Origin: DATLFA01 sp035525225
Lineage (GTDB): Bacteria; Actinomycetota; Acidimicrobiia; Acidimicrobiales; WLNW01
Reading direction: 5' to 3'
Length of the DNA stretch: 64,000 bases
NCBI GenBank assembly: GCA_035525225.1
Contig: DATLFA010000061.1
Span: 149,714 to 213,713, forward strand
In this document: in pieces, positions 8,491 to 16,854 of the stretch
Numbering within the stretch: position 1 is the stretch's first letter
Layout: each line of letters starts with the position of its first letter
Translations under genes and position numbers: made by a program
Notes under the pieces: generated by a model
Seen by the model: the letters and a program-made list of their open reading frames with translations, nothing else
The model's database searches: none
What the model was told of the DNA's origin: nothing

Positions 8491-9854
8491 GCGACGACGA
8501 CGGTTCCCGCAATCCTCGGCCCGCACCTCGCGGCGACACCGACACCGACATCGACACCGACACGGGCACGCCGCTCCAGAGCGAACCCGCGCCCAAGGCC
8601 AAGCCCACGCGGCAGCGGGCCACGCGCACGGTGGTGGACGCGGGCTCGAGCGGCCCTTCAGAGCGGAAAGCGGGCCCGAGCGACCCTTCGGAGCGGGCCA
8701 GAACGCGCCCGCAGCACAGCGCGCCGACGGCAGAAGGGACCACGGTCGCGGACGCCCGCCTGGCCGACGTGGCCATCGACTACGCCGAAGATGGCTGGGT
8801 CGTGTTGCCGCGGCGCAGTTCCCGACAGCGCCGCATCCTCACCGCCGTGGCGTGCACGGCGATCATCGGCCTCGTCGGCGCTGGCCTCGTGTGGCGGTGG
8901 GTGCAACAGCAGGTCCACCCGCCCGGTCCCGAAGGCGCGCCGATCGAGTTCACGATTCAATCAGGCTCGTCGACGAGTGAGATCGCCGCCGACCTCGCGC
9001 GTGAGGACATCATCGGGAATCCGACGATCTTCCGGATGTGGCTGAGCCGCAATGGAGGCGGGGTTTTCCAGGCGGGCATCTACGACATGCGCAAGAACAT
9101 GGACTTCGCCGACGCGGTCGCGGTGCTGCGCGGCCCGGCGCGCGCGGTCACCGAGTTCCGGGTCACGGTGCCTCCTGGTCTCACCATCAATCAGATAAAA
9201 GGCAAGCTGCTGGCGCAGTTGCAGCAATTCAACGGCACAGAGCTCGACGCGGCCTTGGCCAGTCCTGACGTGGCACTGAAGTGGGCGCCACCGACCGCGA
9301 CGAATCGTGAGGGGATCTTCTTCCCCGATACGTACAACCTCGACGAGCGCACGGCGTCCGACGAGCTCGGCCTGCTGGTGCGCATGCGCGACGAGACCGA
9401 AAGGGTAGCCACCGAACTCGACATCGAGGGCCGTTCCGCGGCGCTCGGCGTGACGCCATGGCAGGTGCTCATCGTCGCCTCCTTGATCGAGCGCGAAGCA
9501 AAGGTCGACCCCGACCGGGCGAAGATCGCGCGCGTCATCTACAACCGCTTGTATCTCGATACCGAGCTGCAGATCGATGCCACCGTGCTGTACGCGGTCA
9601 ACAAGGATCGAGGGCTGACGCTCAACGATCTCACCGTCGACAGCCCCTACAACACCTACAAGGTCAAAGGGCTGCCACCAACGCCGATCGCGGCGCCCAG
9701 TCGCAAGTCGATCGAGGCCGCGTTGAATCCCGCCGACGGCCGGTGGTTTTGGTACGTGCTCACCGACGAGGGCGGTGCTCACACCTTTGCCGAGACCGAA
9801 AGGGCGTTCCTCGCGGCCAAAGAGATCTGCGAACGCAAAGGGCTCTGTGGATGA
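8487..9854 (+). CDS. mltG: Endolytic murein transglycosylase MltG (YceG family)
   Basis: Inner-membrane lytic transglycosylase that cuts nascent glycan strands. The 455-residue protein has a long disordered acidic and Ser/Pro cytoplasmic region (1-113), one membrane helix (about 114-138, containing AVACTAIIGLVGAGLVW), a LysM-like subdomain and the YceG catalytic domain. The signature ASLIEREAKVDPDRAKIA with Glu335/Glu337 and VIYNRL matches the catalytic Glu region of the family; TPYNTYKVKGLPPTPI-like sequence (SPYNTYKVKGLPPTPI) follows. Two copies of the GGGCCCGAGC repeat (8642-8698) encode part of the N-terminal tail. ATG 8487 is chosen for the ATGA overlap with ruvX. Confidence 0.95.
   Translation: MSDDDGSRNPRPAPRGDTDTDIDTDTGTPLQSEPAPKAKPTRQRATRTVVDAGSSGPSERKAGPSDPSERARTRPQHSAPTAEGTTVADARLADVAIDYAEDGWVVLPRRSSRQRRILTAVACTAIIGLVGAGLVWRWVQQQVHPPGPEGAPIEFTIQSGSSTSEIAADLAREDIIGNPTIFRMWLSRNGGGVFQAGIYDMRKNMDFADAVAVLRGPARAVTEFRVTVPPGLTINQIKGKLLAQLQQFNGTELDAALASPDVALKWAPPTATNREGIFFPDTYNLDERTASDELGLLVRMRDETERVATELDIEGRSAALGVTPWQVLIVASLIEREAKVDPDRAKIARVIYNRLYLDTELQIDATVLYAVNKDRGLTLNDLTVDSPYNTYKVKGLPPTPIAAPSRKSIEAALNPADGRWFWYVLTDEGGAHTFAETERAFLAAKEICERKGLCG
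8642..8698 (+). repeat. Translated GC-rich repeat inside mltG
   Basis: Two imperfect copies, 8642-8668 and 8672-8698, of a 27-base element with core GGGCCCGAGCGGCCC and tail TTCAGAGCGG. They read in frame as SGPSER and SDPSER in the disordered N-terminal tail of MltG. Related copies are at 8045, 11950, 36892, 36922 and a partial one at 41215. Confidence 0.75.
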
Positions 9855-10756
9855 CCGCAGAGCAGCCGAAGCCGGGCCGGCCGATCACGGGCCATACCCA
9901 GCTGGCGGCGGTCATCGGTGCGCCGGTGAGGCATTCGATCTCGCCGGCCATCCACAATGCGGCGTTCGCCGCAGTCGATCTGGATTGGGTCTACTTGGCC
10001 TTCGACGTACGCGAGGGCGAGGCCAAGACCGCGCTCGACGCCGTGCGCGCGCTGGGGATCCGCGGCCTCTCGGTGACCATGCCGCACAAGTCGGCGGTGG
10101 CCGATGCGGTCGACGAGCTCAGCGACGCGGCTCGCGAATTGCGCGCCGTCAACTGCGTCGTCAACCGCGACGGCTGGTTGTTCGGTGACAACACCGATGG
10201 TGCCGGGTTCGTCGATGCGTTCCGTCACGACAGCGGTGGTGACGTGGCGGGCCGGCGGTGTGGCGTCATCGGCGGTGGCGGCGCGGCGCGGGCAGTCGTG
10301 CGTGCGTTGGCCGGCGCGGGTGCGTCCGAAGTGATCGTGGTCAATCGCAGTGCGGGTGCTGCCGCCGGCGCCGCGGCGCTGGCGGGCACGTGCGGTCGGG
10401 TCGGCGCCCTCGATGATCTGTCCGGTTGCGCCGTCGTCGTCAACGCCACGCCCCTCGGGATGGCGGGGCCACTCGAGGCAGCAGTACCCGTGCCCCTCCA
10501 CCTGCTGCGGCCGGGGCAGGTGCTCGTCGACCTCGTCTACAACCCTCTCGAGACCCCGTGGCTGGCGGCGGCGCGCGAGCGCGGCATCGAGGCCCACAAC
10601 GGGCTGAGCATGCTCGTGTTCCAGGCGGCCCGTGCGTTCGGCCACTGGACCGGTGTGGCGGCGCCGGTCGACGCGATGCTCGCGGCGGCGCGCCAGAAGG
10701 TGCTCGAGGCACCCGGCAATTCGCCCATACCAGCAACTTTCCCGGCGGATCACTGA
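9851..10756 (+). CDS. aroE: Shikimate dehydrogenase
   Basis: Reduces 3-dehydroshikimate to shikimate with NADPH. The 301-residue protein has the substrate loop HSISPAIHN (His28-Ser31), MPHKSAV with catalytic Lys80, NTDGAGF with Asp116, and the dinucleotide motif GGGGAAR near residue 141; it ends with NGLSMLVFQAARAF. ATG 9851 overlaps the mltG stop by four bases. aroK, aroB and aroQ lie 3 kb downstream, interrupted by a DUF4388 gene, a prepilin peptidase and an SDR gene. The last 15 residues are rich in Pro and Ala and not conserved. Confidence 0.95.
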   Translation: MTAEQPKPGRPITGHTQLAAVIGAPVRHSISPAIHNAAFAAVDLDWVYLAFDVREGEAKTALDAVRALGIRGLSVTMPHKSAVADAVDELSDAARELRAVNCVVNRDGWLFGDNTDGAGFVDAFRHDSGGDVAGRRCGVIGGGGAARAVVRALAGAGASEVIVVNRSAGAAAGAAALAGTCGRVGALDDLSGCAVVVNATPLGMAGPLEAAVPVPLHLLRPGQVLVDLVYNPLETPWLAAARERGIEAHNGLSMLVFQAARAFGHWTGVAAPVDAMLAAARQKVLEAPGNSPIPATFPADH

Positions 10757-10819
10757 ACTTCGGCGGCCAGATGCCGACAAAAGACTCAAGTTAGGACCGC
10801 ACGCCGGAGGTCAAGAACC

Positions 10820-11908
10820 GTGGCCCTTCAAGGAACACTGGACACATTCGCACTGCCTGATGTGCTCCGGCTATTGGCGACGACCCGCAAGACGGGACGT
10901 TTGCGCGTCAACGGTGACCGCGGGTCGGGCAGCCTGTGGGTCGAGGAAGGTCAGCTGGCCGCGAGCGAATTGATCGTGCCGGGTGCCACCGACGACAGCC
11001 TCATCAACACGTTGTTCCACTTGCTGCGCTTCAAGCGCGGCTCGTTCATCTTCGAAACGGGCGCGATGGCGCCGGCGGGGATGGTCGCGAGCGAGATCGA
11101 GCCGATGCTCGACGAGGCCGAGGCGATGCTCGTCGAATGGCGCTCGATCGAAGCCGTCGTACCGTCGGTCGATGCGTGGTTGACGTTGCGCCCCGAATTG
11201 GCCGGCTCGATGGTCAAGATCGACAACGAGCGCTGGCGCATCATCGCCGCGATCGGTGGCGGTCGCAGCGTCGGTGGTGTCGGCGAGGCGCTAGGTCTCG
11301 ACGAGTTGCCCGCGCTGCGTGGCGTCAAGGAAATCGTCGAACTGGGTCTCGTCACGGTGGGCACCCGTGCCCCGGATGATGCCGAAGGCGATCGCTCCGC
11401 GAGCCTTGTCGACGAAGCGCTCTCTTCGTCGGTTGCCGACGCCGTGCCCCCGATCGGGGAACCGGCAGACTTGCGCACGCAGTGGGAGGGCCCGGGCGAT
11501 ACGAACGGCCAGTCCACCACCCAACCGGGGTTCCAGGGCTGGGACGAGCCGACGAGCGAATGGGAAGAGTCCGCGCCGGGCTACTATCAGCCCCACGACA
11601 TGGCCGGTCCGAGTTCGTCGGAGATGAGTGGTCTCGGCGATGCCGGCCTGAGCGACGAACCGCACTACGACGCCGACTCGTATCCCGAGCCGGCGCGTGG
11701 TCGATCGTTCGAATCCGAACTCGACGACCCTGCCGAGATCGCCCGCCAATTGGCGAACTTGAGCCCGCGGGCGGCGAAGGCCGTGGCCGCGGCCGCGAAG
11801 GCACAGACTCCCGAGGAGCGCGAGGCCGCGCTGGCCGCAATCGAAGCAGAAGACGACACCGTCAACCGTGGATTGCTGTTGAAGTTCCTCGGTTCCGTCG
11901 ACTCCTGA
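10820..11908 (+). CDS. DUF4388-domain protein, possible polarity/motility regulator
   Basis: Residues 1 to about 85 match the DUF4388 (PATAN-like) domain seen in PatA-type response regulators and gliding/pilus-related proteins: LQGTLDTFALPDVLRLLA, TGRLRVNGDRGSGSLWVEEG and GSFIFETG. The middle part (to about residue 190) is a helical domain; residues 190-310 are acidic, Ser/Pro-rich and low complexity; the C terminus (SPRAAKAVAAAAKAQTPEER onward) is helical. No receiver, kinase or DNA-binding domain is present. The gene starts at GTG 10820 with GGAGG eight bases upstream. The prepilin peptidase follows, which makes a link to type IV pilus-like secretion reasonable but unproven. Confidence 0.8.
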   Translation: MALQGTLDTFALPDVLRLLATTRKTGRLRVNGDRGSGSLWVEEGQLAASELIVPGATDDSLINTLFHLLRFKRGSFIFETGAMAPAGMVASEIEPMLDEAEAMLVEWRSIEAVVPSVDAWLTLRPELAGSMVKIDNERWRIIAAIGGGRSVGGVGEALGLDELPALRGVKEIVELGLVTVGTRAPDDAEGDRSASLVDEALSSSVADAVPPIGEPADLRTQWEGPGDTNGQSTTQPGFQGWDEPTSEWEESAPGYYQPHDMAGPSSSEMSGLGDAGLSDEPHYDADSYPEPARGRSFESELDDPAEIARQLANLSPRAAKAVAAAAKAQTPEEREAALAAIEAEDDTVNRGLLLKFLGSVDS

Positions 11909-11933
11909 TCGTCGGTCAGGGATACTCGAACCG

Positions 11934-11987
11934 ATGAGCGAAGCGAAGCGGGCCCGAGCGGCCCCTTTCAGAGCGGGACGCAAGTGA
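11934..11987 (+). CDS. 17-codon upstream ORF coupled to the prepilin peptidase gene
   Basis: ATG 11934 opens a frame of 17 codons (MSEAKRARAAPFRAGRK) whose TGA at 11985-11987 overlaps the GTG start of the next gene as GTGA. Most of it is made by a copy of the GGGCCCGAGC repeat (11950-11978). The peptide is basic and unlikely to be functional itself; translation through it could feed ribosomes to the peptidase start. No Shine-Dalgarno precedes it. Treat as a possible leader ORF only. Confidence 0.25.
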   Translation: MSEAKRARAAPFRAGRK

Positions 11988-12823
11988 GCAAGCAGCTCTT
12001 GGTGGGTCTGTCGATCCCCCTGGGGCTCGTCATCGGCAGCCTGCTCACGATGGTCATCGACCGCGTGCCCGAGCGGTGGCCGGTGTTCCGGCCGGGCCCG
12101 CGTTGCCCGCACTGCGAAGCGCCGATCGCGCCGCGCCACCTCGTGCCCGTTGTGTCGTGGTTCATGTTGCGGGGGCGCTGCGCTTCGTGCAACGAACGCA
12201 TCACCGTCGCGTATCCGATCGTCGAGGTCGTCACCGCGTTCGCGTTCGCCGCGGCCGCGGTGCGCTTCGGGCCCCTCTGGACCGTGGTCGCCTACTGGCT
12301 GTTCTTCGCGACGCTCATCGCGGTGTCGGTCGTCGACCTCTTCAATTACATGATTCCCGACCGCATCGTGTTCCCCTCGCTCGGTGCGTCGCTCGTGTTG
12401 ATCGTGGCGATCTCGCTGTACTACGACGAACCAAAGGCGATCGCGGGAGCGCTCATCGGCATGCTCGCCTACGCGGTGATGCTCGGTCTCCCGTTCGTCA
12501 TCCGGCCGAACGCGCTCGGCTTCGGCGACGTGAAGCTGGCCCTCGTGATGGGTCTGTTCCTCGGATGGACCGACGATTATCTGAACTCTGTCCGTTTGGT
12601 GTTGATCTCGCTTGTGATCGGTTGTCTCGTCGGTCTCGGCATCGGCGCCGCGTTGTTCCTCGCCCGCAAGGTGACGGGCCGCGAGTTGCTGATCGATCCG
12701 TTGGTCGAGGCGGGCGAGCTCGCCCCCCAGACCGGGCTGTTCGGGACGACGTTCCCCTTCGGCCCCGCGCTCGCCATCGGGGCCTCGGTCGGCGTGCTCT
12801 TCGCGCCCCAACTGCTGGGCTGA
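11984..12823 (+). CDS. Prepilin peptidase (A24 family, type IV leader peptidase)
   Basis: Membrane aspartic protease that cleaves and often N-methylates type IV prepilin-like proteins. The 279 residues contain the zinc-type cysteine pairs CPHC (Cys41/44) and CASC (Cys66/69) in the first cytoplasmic loop, and both catalytic aspartates: VVDLFNYMIPD (Asp near 117) and GFGDVKL (Asp184). Seven or eight hydrophobic segments are visible. In mycobacteria a prepilin peptidase gene (Rv2551c) also follows aroE, so the location is ancestral. No pilin or assembly ATPase gene is in the window. Start GTG 11984 is set by the overlap with the short upstream ORF. Confidence 0.93.
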   Translation: MSKQLLVGLSIPLGLVIGSLLTMVIDRVPERWPVFRPGPRCPHCEAPIAPRHLVPVVSWFMLRGRCASCNERITVAYPIVEVVTAFAFAAAAVRFGPLWTVVAYWLFFATLIAVSVVDLFNYMIPDRIVFPSLGASLVLIVAISLYYDEPKAIAGALIGMLAYAVMLGLPFVIRPNALGFGDVKLALVMGLFLGWTDDYLNSVRLVLISLVIGCLVGLGIGAALFLARKVTGRELLIDPLVEAGELAPQTGLFGTTFPFGPALAIGASVGVLFAPQLLG

Positions 12824-12836
12824 TTCCCCGCCGCCC

Positions 12837-12893
12837 GAACGGCGGATTATCGCCGTCAATGTGCCGAACGGCGGATTATCGCCGTCAATGTGA
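12837..12893 (+). repeat. Dispersed palindromic tandem repeat, locus B
   Basis: Two 29-base units with core CGGCGGATTATCGCCG followed by TCAATGTG, starting at GAAC 12837 and GAAC 12866. It lies between the prepilin peptidase stop and the SDR gene. Same family and orientation as locus A. Confidence 0.85.
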
Positions 12894-12921
12894 AAGGCTC
12901 GCTGCCGACTCAGGGGGTCTT

Positions 12922-13677
12922 ATGGGACGGCTCGACGGCAAGATCGCGCTCATAACGGGGGCCGCGCGCGGACAAGGCGAATGTGAAGCGCGCCTGTTCG
13001 CCGCCGAAGGCGCCAAGGTGTTGCTCACCGATGTGTTGGACGAAGGCGCGGCCGTAGCCGAATCGATCGGAGCAGCGGCGGGCTACGCGCATCTCGACGT
13101 CACGTCGGCCACCGACTGGCACAGTGCGGTTGCTCTGTGTACCGAGCGCTTCGGTGCGCCCAACGTGCTCGTCAACAACGCCGGCATCATGGTGCCCGGC
13201 ACGTTGCTCGAATGTGACGAGGCGACGTTCCGCAAGACTCTCGACATCAACCTCATCGGCGCGTTCCTCGGCATCCAGACGGTTGCGAAGGCGATGATCG
13301 ACGGAGGCGGCGGCGGCTCGATCGTCAACATCTCGTCGGTGGCGGCGCTGGTGGCCCGCCCTGGCTACACCGCCTACGGCACGAGCAAATGGGGCCTTCG
13401 GGGGCTCACGAAGTACGCTGCGATGGAGCTCGGCCACCACGGGATCCGGGTCAACTCGATCCATCCCGGGGCCGTGGCGACCCCGATGACGCTGCCGGAT
13501 CTGTCGCCCGCTGCGGTGGCCGAGCGCAACTCCGTGCTGGCCCATCTACCGATTCCGCGCTGGGCCCAACCCGAGGAAATCGCGAACCTCGCGTTGTTCC
13601 TCGCGTCCGACGAGTCTTCGTTCTCGACCGGAAGCGAATTCGTCGCCGACGGTGGCCGCAGCGCCGGATCGGCCTGA
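12922..13677 (+). CDS. Short-chain dehydrogenase/reductase
   Basis: Classical SDR of 251 residues, NAD(P)-dependent; substrate unknown. It has the cofactor motif TGAARGQG (residues 12-19), NNAG at 85-88, a Ser at about 139-140 in NISSVAAL, and the catalytic YGTSK (Tyr152, Lys156), ending with the usual GSEFVADGG. Asp at the end of beta2 (LLTDVLDE) suggests NAD preference. The Gly-Gln replacement of Gly-Ile in the first motif matches mycofactocin or 3-alpha/20-beta-HSD-like SDRs of actinobacteria. AGGGGG lies four bases before ATG 12922. It occupies the place where aroC stands in many actinobacteria and is preceded by repeat locus B. Confidence 0.93.
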   Translation: MGRLDGKIALITGAARGQGECEARLFAAEGAKVLLTDVLDEGAAVAESIGAAAGYAHLDVTSATDWHSAVALCTERFGAPNVLVNNAGIMVPGTLLECDEATFRKTLDINLIGAFLGIQTVAKAMIDGGGGGSIVNISSVAALVARPGYTAYGTSKWGLRGLTKYAAMELGHHGIRVNSIHPGAVATPMTLPDLSPAAVAERNSVLAHLPIPRWAQPEEIANLALFLASDESSFSTGSEFVADGGRSAGSA

Positions 13678-13720
13678 ACTGCCTACCGCGCGATGAGCGC
13701 TTGCGCGAAGAGCCGGAGGG

Positions 13721-13726
13721 TAGCCT
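13721..13726 (+). promoter_or_regulatory. Predicted -10 box, leaderless aroK
   Basis: TAGCCT ends six bases before the GTG start of aroK at 13733. This implies a separate leaderless promoter for the aroK-aroB-aroQ-pepP set. Confidence 0.5.
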
Positions 13727-13732
13727 GACCCC

Positions 13733-14266
13733 GTGGCGCCCCTGCAACCCCATCTCGTGCTCATCGGGATGATGGGCGCGGGCAAGACCAGTGTGGGTCG
13801 TCGCCTCGCGCGCCGTCTCGGTTGGCGCCACGTCGACGCCGACAAGCGCATCGAGCGAACGACCGGTCGTACGATTGCCGAGATCTTCGCCGAAGACGGG
13901 GAGGCAGGGTTTCGGGCGATCGAACACGACGTGCTCGAAACGTTGCTTCGCCTTCCCGGGCGCACCGTCGTTTCGACCGGTGGGGGAGCCGTGCTGTCGC
14001 CTGACAACTGCGCGCTGATGCGCGAGCGGGGCTCGGTGGTGTGGCTGCGCGCCCGACCCGAGACACTGCTCGCCCGCGTCGGCGGTGGCAGCGGTCGGCC
14101 GCTGCTCGGCGACGATCCCGAGGCGGCGCTGCGGCGCATCGTGGTCGAACGCCAGAGCGCCTACACGAGTGCCGCGCACTTCGTCGTCGACGTCGACGGA
14201 TGCACCGCCGATCAGGTGGCCGATGCAGTGCTCGCCGCGATCAAGAGCCACGAGCGCGCATCGTGA
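13733..14266 (+). CDS. aroK: Shikimate kinase
   Basis: Phosphorylates shikimate at O3 with ATP. The 177-residue P-loop kinase has GMMGAGKTS (Gly12-Ser20), the shikimate-binding VDADKRIE, RAIEHDVL, STGGGAVL and the lid arginine in GGSGRPLL. Start GTG 13733 has no Shine-Dalgarno but sits six bases after a TAGCCT box. The stop overlaps aroB by GTGA. Confidence 0.96.
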   Translation: MAPLQPHLVLIGMMGAGKTSVGRRLARRLGWRHVDADKRIERTTGRTIAEIFAEDGEAGFRAIEHDVLETLLRLPGRTVVSTGGGAVLSPDNCALMRERGSVVWLRARPETLLARVGGGSGRPLLGDDPEAALRRIVVERQSAYTSAAHFVVDVDGCTADQVADAVLAAIKSHERAS

Positions 14267-15267
14267 TCGTCGTCCCCGTCTCGTTGGGCGATCGCAGCTA
14301 CGACGTCATCGTCGGCGCCGGCGCAGGCGAGCAGCTCGCCACGTTGCTACCGCGCAGCGTGGCCCGCGCCGCGATCGTGACCCAGCGCGGCATCCCGCAC
14401 GACGTCGATCCCGGCATCGAACACCGCGTCTTCTTCGTCGACGATGGCGAAGAGGCCAAGTCGCTGTCGACGATCGAAACGCTGTGCCGCGGTTTCGCGC
14501 AGTGGGGTCTCACGCGAGCCGACGTCGTCATCGGCGTCGGCGGAGGCGTGGTCACCGATATCGCGGGCTTCGCCGCAGCGAGCTACCACCGCGGTGTGCC
14601 CGTCATCCACGTCGCGACGACACTGCTCGCACAGATCGACGCCGCCATCGGAGGCAAGACGGGCGTCAATCTGCCCGAAGGCAAGAACCTGGTGGGCGCG
14701 TACTGGCAACCCCACGGCGTCATCTGTGACACCGCGATGCTCACGACGCTGCCGCCGCGCGAGATGCGATGCGGTCTCGGAGAGATGGCCAAGTATCACT
14801 TTCTGGGCGGTGGCCACCTCGACTCGCTGCCGCTCGACGAGCGCGTCGCGGCGTGCGTCCGCATCAAGGCCGATGTCGTGTCGAGCGACGAGCGCGAGGG
14901 CGGTCGTCGCGCCATCTTGAACTACGGGCACACGCTTGCGCATGCACTCGAGACCGCGGGGCAGTACGACTTGCATCACGGCGAGGCGGTCGCCATCGGG
15001 CTGATCTACGCAGCCGAGGTTGCCCGCCAACTCGACCGCATCGACGACGAGCGCGTTGCCGAGCACCGTAGCGTGGTAGGGGGATACGACTTGCCGTTAC
15101 GACCACCAGCAGGCACACGCGCGGATGTGGTGCTCCCGCTGTTCGCGCGCGACAAGAAGGCCTTGGCGGGCATCACGTTGGTGCTCGACGGACCACACGG
15201 GGTCGAGCCAGTGACTGGTATCGACGACGAAGTTCTCGTCGAGGCATTCGAGAGGCTCATGTCGTGA
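14263..15267 (+). CDS. aroB: 3-dehydroquinate synthase
   Basis: Converts DAHP to 3-dehydroquinate using NAD and a divalent metal. The 334 residues include the NAD-binding IGVGGGVVTDIAGFAAAS, TLLAQIDAAIGGKTGVN, metal-ligand Glu in GLGEMAKYH, and the two ligand histidines in NYGHTLAHALE and HHGEAVAIG. GTG 14263 is chosen for the four-base overlap with aroK. Slightly shorter than the E. coli enzyme, with normal motif spacing. Confidence 0.97.
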   Translation: MIVVPVSLGDRSYDVIVGAGAGEQLATLLPRSVARAAIVTQRGIPHDVDPGIEHRVFFVDDGEEAKSLSTIETLCRGFAQWGLTRADVVIGVGGGVVTDIAGFAAASYHRGVPVIHVATTLLAQIDAAIGGKTGVNLPEGKNLVGAYWQPHGVICDTAMLTTLPPREMRCGLGEMAKYHFLGGGHLDSLPLDERVAACVRIKADVVSSDEREGGRRAILNYGHTLAHALETAGQYDLHHGEAVAIGLIYAAEVARQLDRIDDERVAEHRSVVGGYDLPLRPPAGTRADVVLPLFARDKKALAGITLVLDGPHGVEPVTGIDDEVLVEAFERLMS

Positions 15268-15716
15268 GTTCAGCGCCGATCATCCTTCTCTTGTCAGGGC
15301 CCAACTTGAATCTGTTGGGTCAACGCGAGCCGAGCGTCTACGGCACCGACTCACTCGACGACCATGTCGAGCGCGCACGCGGTGCGGCCACCGCCCTCGG
15401 TTTCGCGCTCGAGCATGTCCAGTCGAACCACGAAGGTGTGCTCGTCGATGCCATCCACTCGGCGCGCAATCGATGCGCGGCCGTCGTCATCAATCCCGGC
15501 GCGTTCACGCACTACGCGTGGGCCATCCACGACGCTTTGGCGACATTCGACGGGCCGGTCGTCGAGTTGCACTTGTCCAACCCCAATGCGCGTGAGCAGT
15601 GGCGCCACACGTCGGTGGTGGCGCCGGTGGCCACCGGCAGCATCGTCGGGTTCGGCGGGCACGGTTACGTCATGGCGATCGACGCGGTCGGCCGGCTGCT
15701 CGGAGCCGTCTCGTGA
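15264..15716 (+). CDS. aroQ: Type II 3-dehydroquinate dehydratase
   Basis: Removes water from 3-dehydroquinate to give 3-dehydroshikimate. The 150-residue protein has SGPNLNLLGQREPSVYG with the catalytic Tyr, NPGAFTHYAWAIHDAL, VELHLSNPNARE with the catalytic His, and GFGGHGYVMAI, all typical of the dodecameric type II enzyme. GTG 15264 overlaps the aroB stop by four bases, and the pepP start overlaps its own stop. Confidence 0.96.
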   Translation: MSSAPIILLLSGPNLNLLGQREPSVYGTDSLDDHVERARGAATALGFALEHVQSNHEGVLVDAIHSARNRCAAVVINPGAFTHYAWAIHDALATFDGPVVELHLSNPNAREQWRHTSVVAPVATGSIVGFGGHGYVMAIDAVGRLLGAVS

Positions 15717-16825
15717 CGAGGCTTCCACCTACTGCGTTGCCAACTCTTGACATCGGCCCGCGTATCGATCGATTACGCGCGGCGCTCGATACCGCTGGTT
15801 GCGACGCGCTCATCGTCACCAACCCCACCAACGTGCGTTACCTGACGGGCTTCACCGGTTCGGCCGGTCTGGTGGTCGTCACTGCCGACGACGCGGTGTT
15901 GGTCACCGACGGTCGCTACGAGACGCAGGTGGTCGAGCAGGTCACCGCCAGTGGCGCCCCCGTGAGTGTCGAGATCACGACCAACGCGCAGCGAGAGGTC
16001 ACGATCAGCGCCGTCGGCTCGTCGGCCCGCGTCGGTCTCGAGTCGCACTCGGTGACCTGGGCGCAACAACGCAGCTATCAAGAGTGGTTCGAGCAGCGCG
16101 AGTTGCTCGCTACCGATCTCCTCGTCGAAGGGTTACGCGTCACTAAGGACGCGGGCGAACTCGCGCGCATCGAAGCCGCGGCGGCGATCGCCGACGCGGC
16201 ACTCGGCGGGGTCCGCCGACGCTTGCTCGACGGCCCCACCGAAGCCGAGTTCGGGCTCGAGCTCGACACCGCGATGCGGCGACTCGGCGCGAGCGGCAGC
16301 GCGTTCGAGACGATCATCGCCAGCGGTCCCAACTCGGCCAAGGCGCACCACCGGCCGTCGCCCCGGCAAGTCCGGGAAGGTGACTTCGTGATCATCGACT
16401 TCGGCGCCATCGTCGACGGCTATCGCTCGGACATGACCCGCACCGTTGTCGTCGGCGAGCCGTCCGCGCAGCAGCAGCGCGTCTACGACGCGGTGGCCGG
16501 CGCGCAGGCCGCCGGTGTCGCCGCGGTCATCGACGGTACGCCGGCCAAAGAGGTCGATCGGGCCTGCCGCGACTACATCACCGAGCGGGGCTGGGGCGAG
16601 CGATTCGTGCACGGCACCGGCCACGGCGTGGGCCTCGACATCCATGAGGCACCGTGGGTGAACACCCGAACGACTGCTACGCTGCAGGCCGGCCACGTGG
16701 TCACGGTGGAGCCCGGTGTGTACCTTCCCGACTTCGGCGGGGTGCGCGTCGAGGACACGGTGATCGTGACGCCTTCCGGGTGTCGGCCACTGACACACAC
16801 GGCCAAAGATCCCGTCGTGGCCTGA
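15713..16825 (+). CDS. pepP: Xaa-Pro aminopeptidase (M24B family)
   Basis: Dinuclear metallopeptidase that releases an N-terminal residue from Xaa-Pro peptides, or a PepQ-like prolidase; the two cannot be separated by eye. The 370 residues have a creatinase-like N domain (VTNPTNVRYLTGFTGSAG) and a pita-bread C domain with metal ligands in IIDFGAIVDGYRSDMTRT (two Asp), GTGHGVGLDIHE (His), TVEPGVYLPDFGGVRVED (two Glu). GTG 15713 overlaps aroQ. Gene order aroQ-pepP-efp-nusB is conserved in actinobacteria. Confidence 0.93.
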   Translation: MTRLPPTALPTLDIGPRIDRLRAALDTAGCDALIVTNPTNVRYLTGFTGSAGLVVVTADDAVLVTDGRYETQVVEQVTASGAPVSVEITTNAQREVTISAVGSSARVGLESHSVTWAQQRSYQEWFEQRELLATDLLVEGLRVTKDAGELARIEAAAAIADAALGGVRRRLLDGPTEAEFGLELDTAMRRLGASGSAFETIIASGPNSAKAHHRPSPRQVREGDFVIIDFGAIVDGYRSDMTRTVVVGEPSAQQQRVYDAVAGAQAAGVAAVIDGTPAKEVDRACRDYITERGWGERFVHGTGHGVGLDIHEAPWVNTRTTATLQAGHVVTVEPGVYLPDFGGVRVEDTVIVTPSGCRPLTHTAKDPVVA

Positions 16826-16854
16826 ACCGAAATCACCTCACCGAAAGCTCGCGC

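Noticed and set aside
12922..13677. SDR gene as horizontally acquired DNA
   Set aside because: Codon use and GC look like those of its neighbours and no mobility gene is present; only the repeat and the missing aroC hint at rearrangement.
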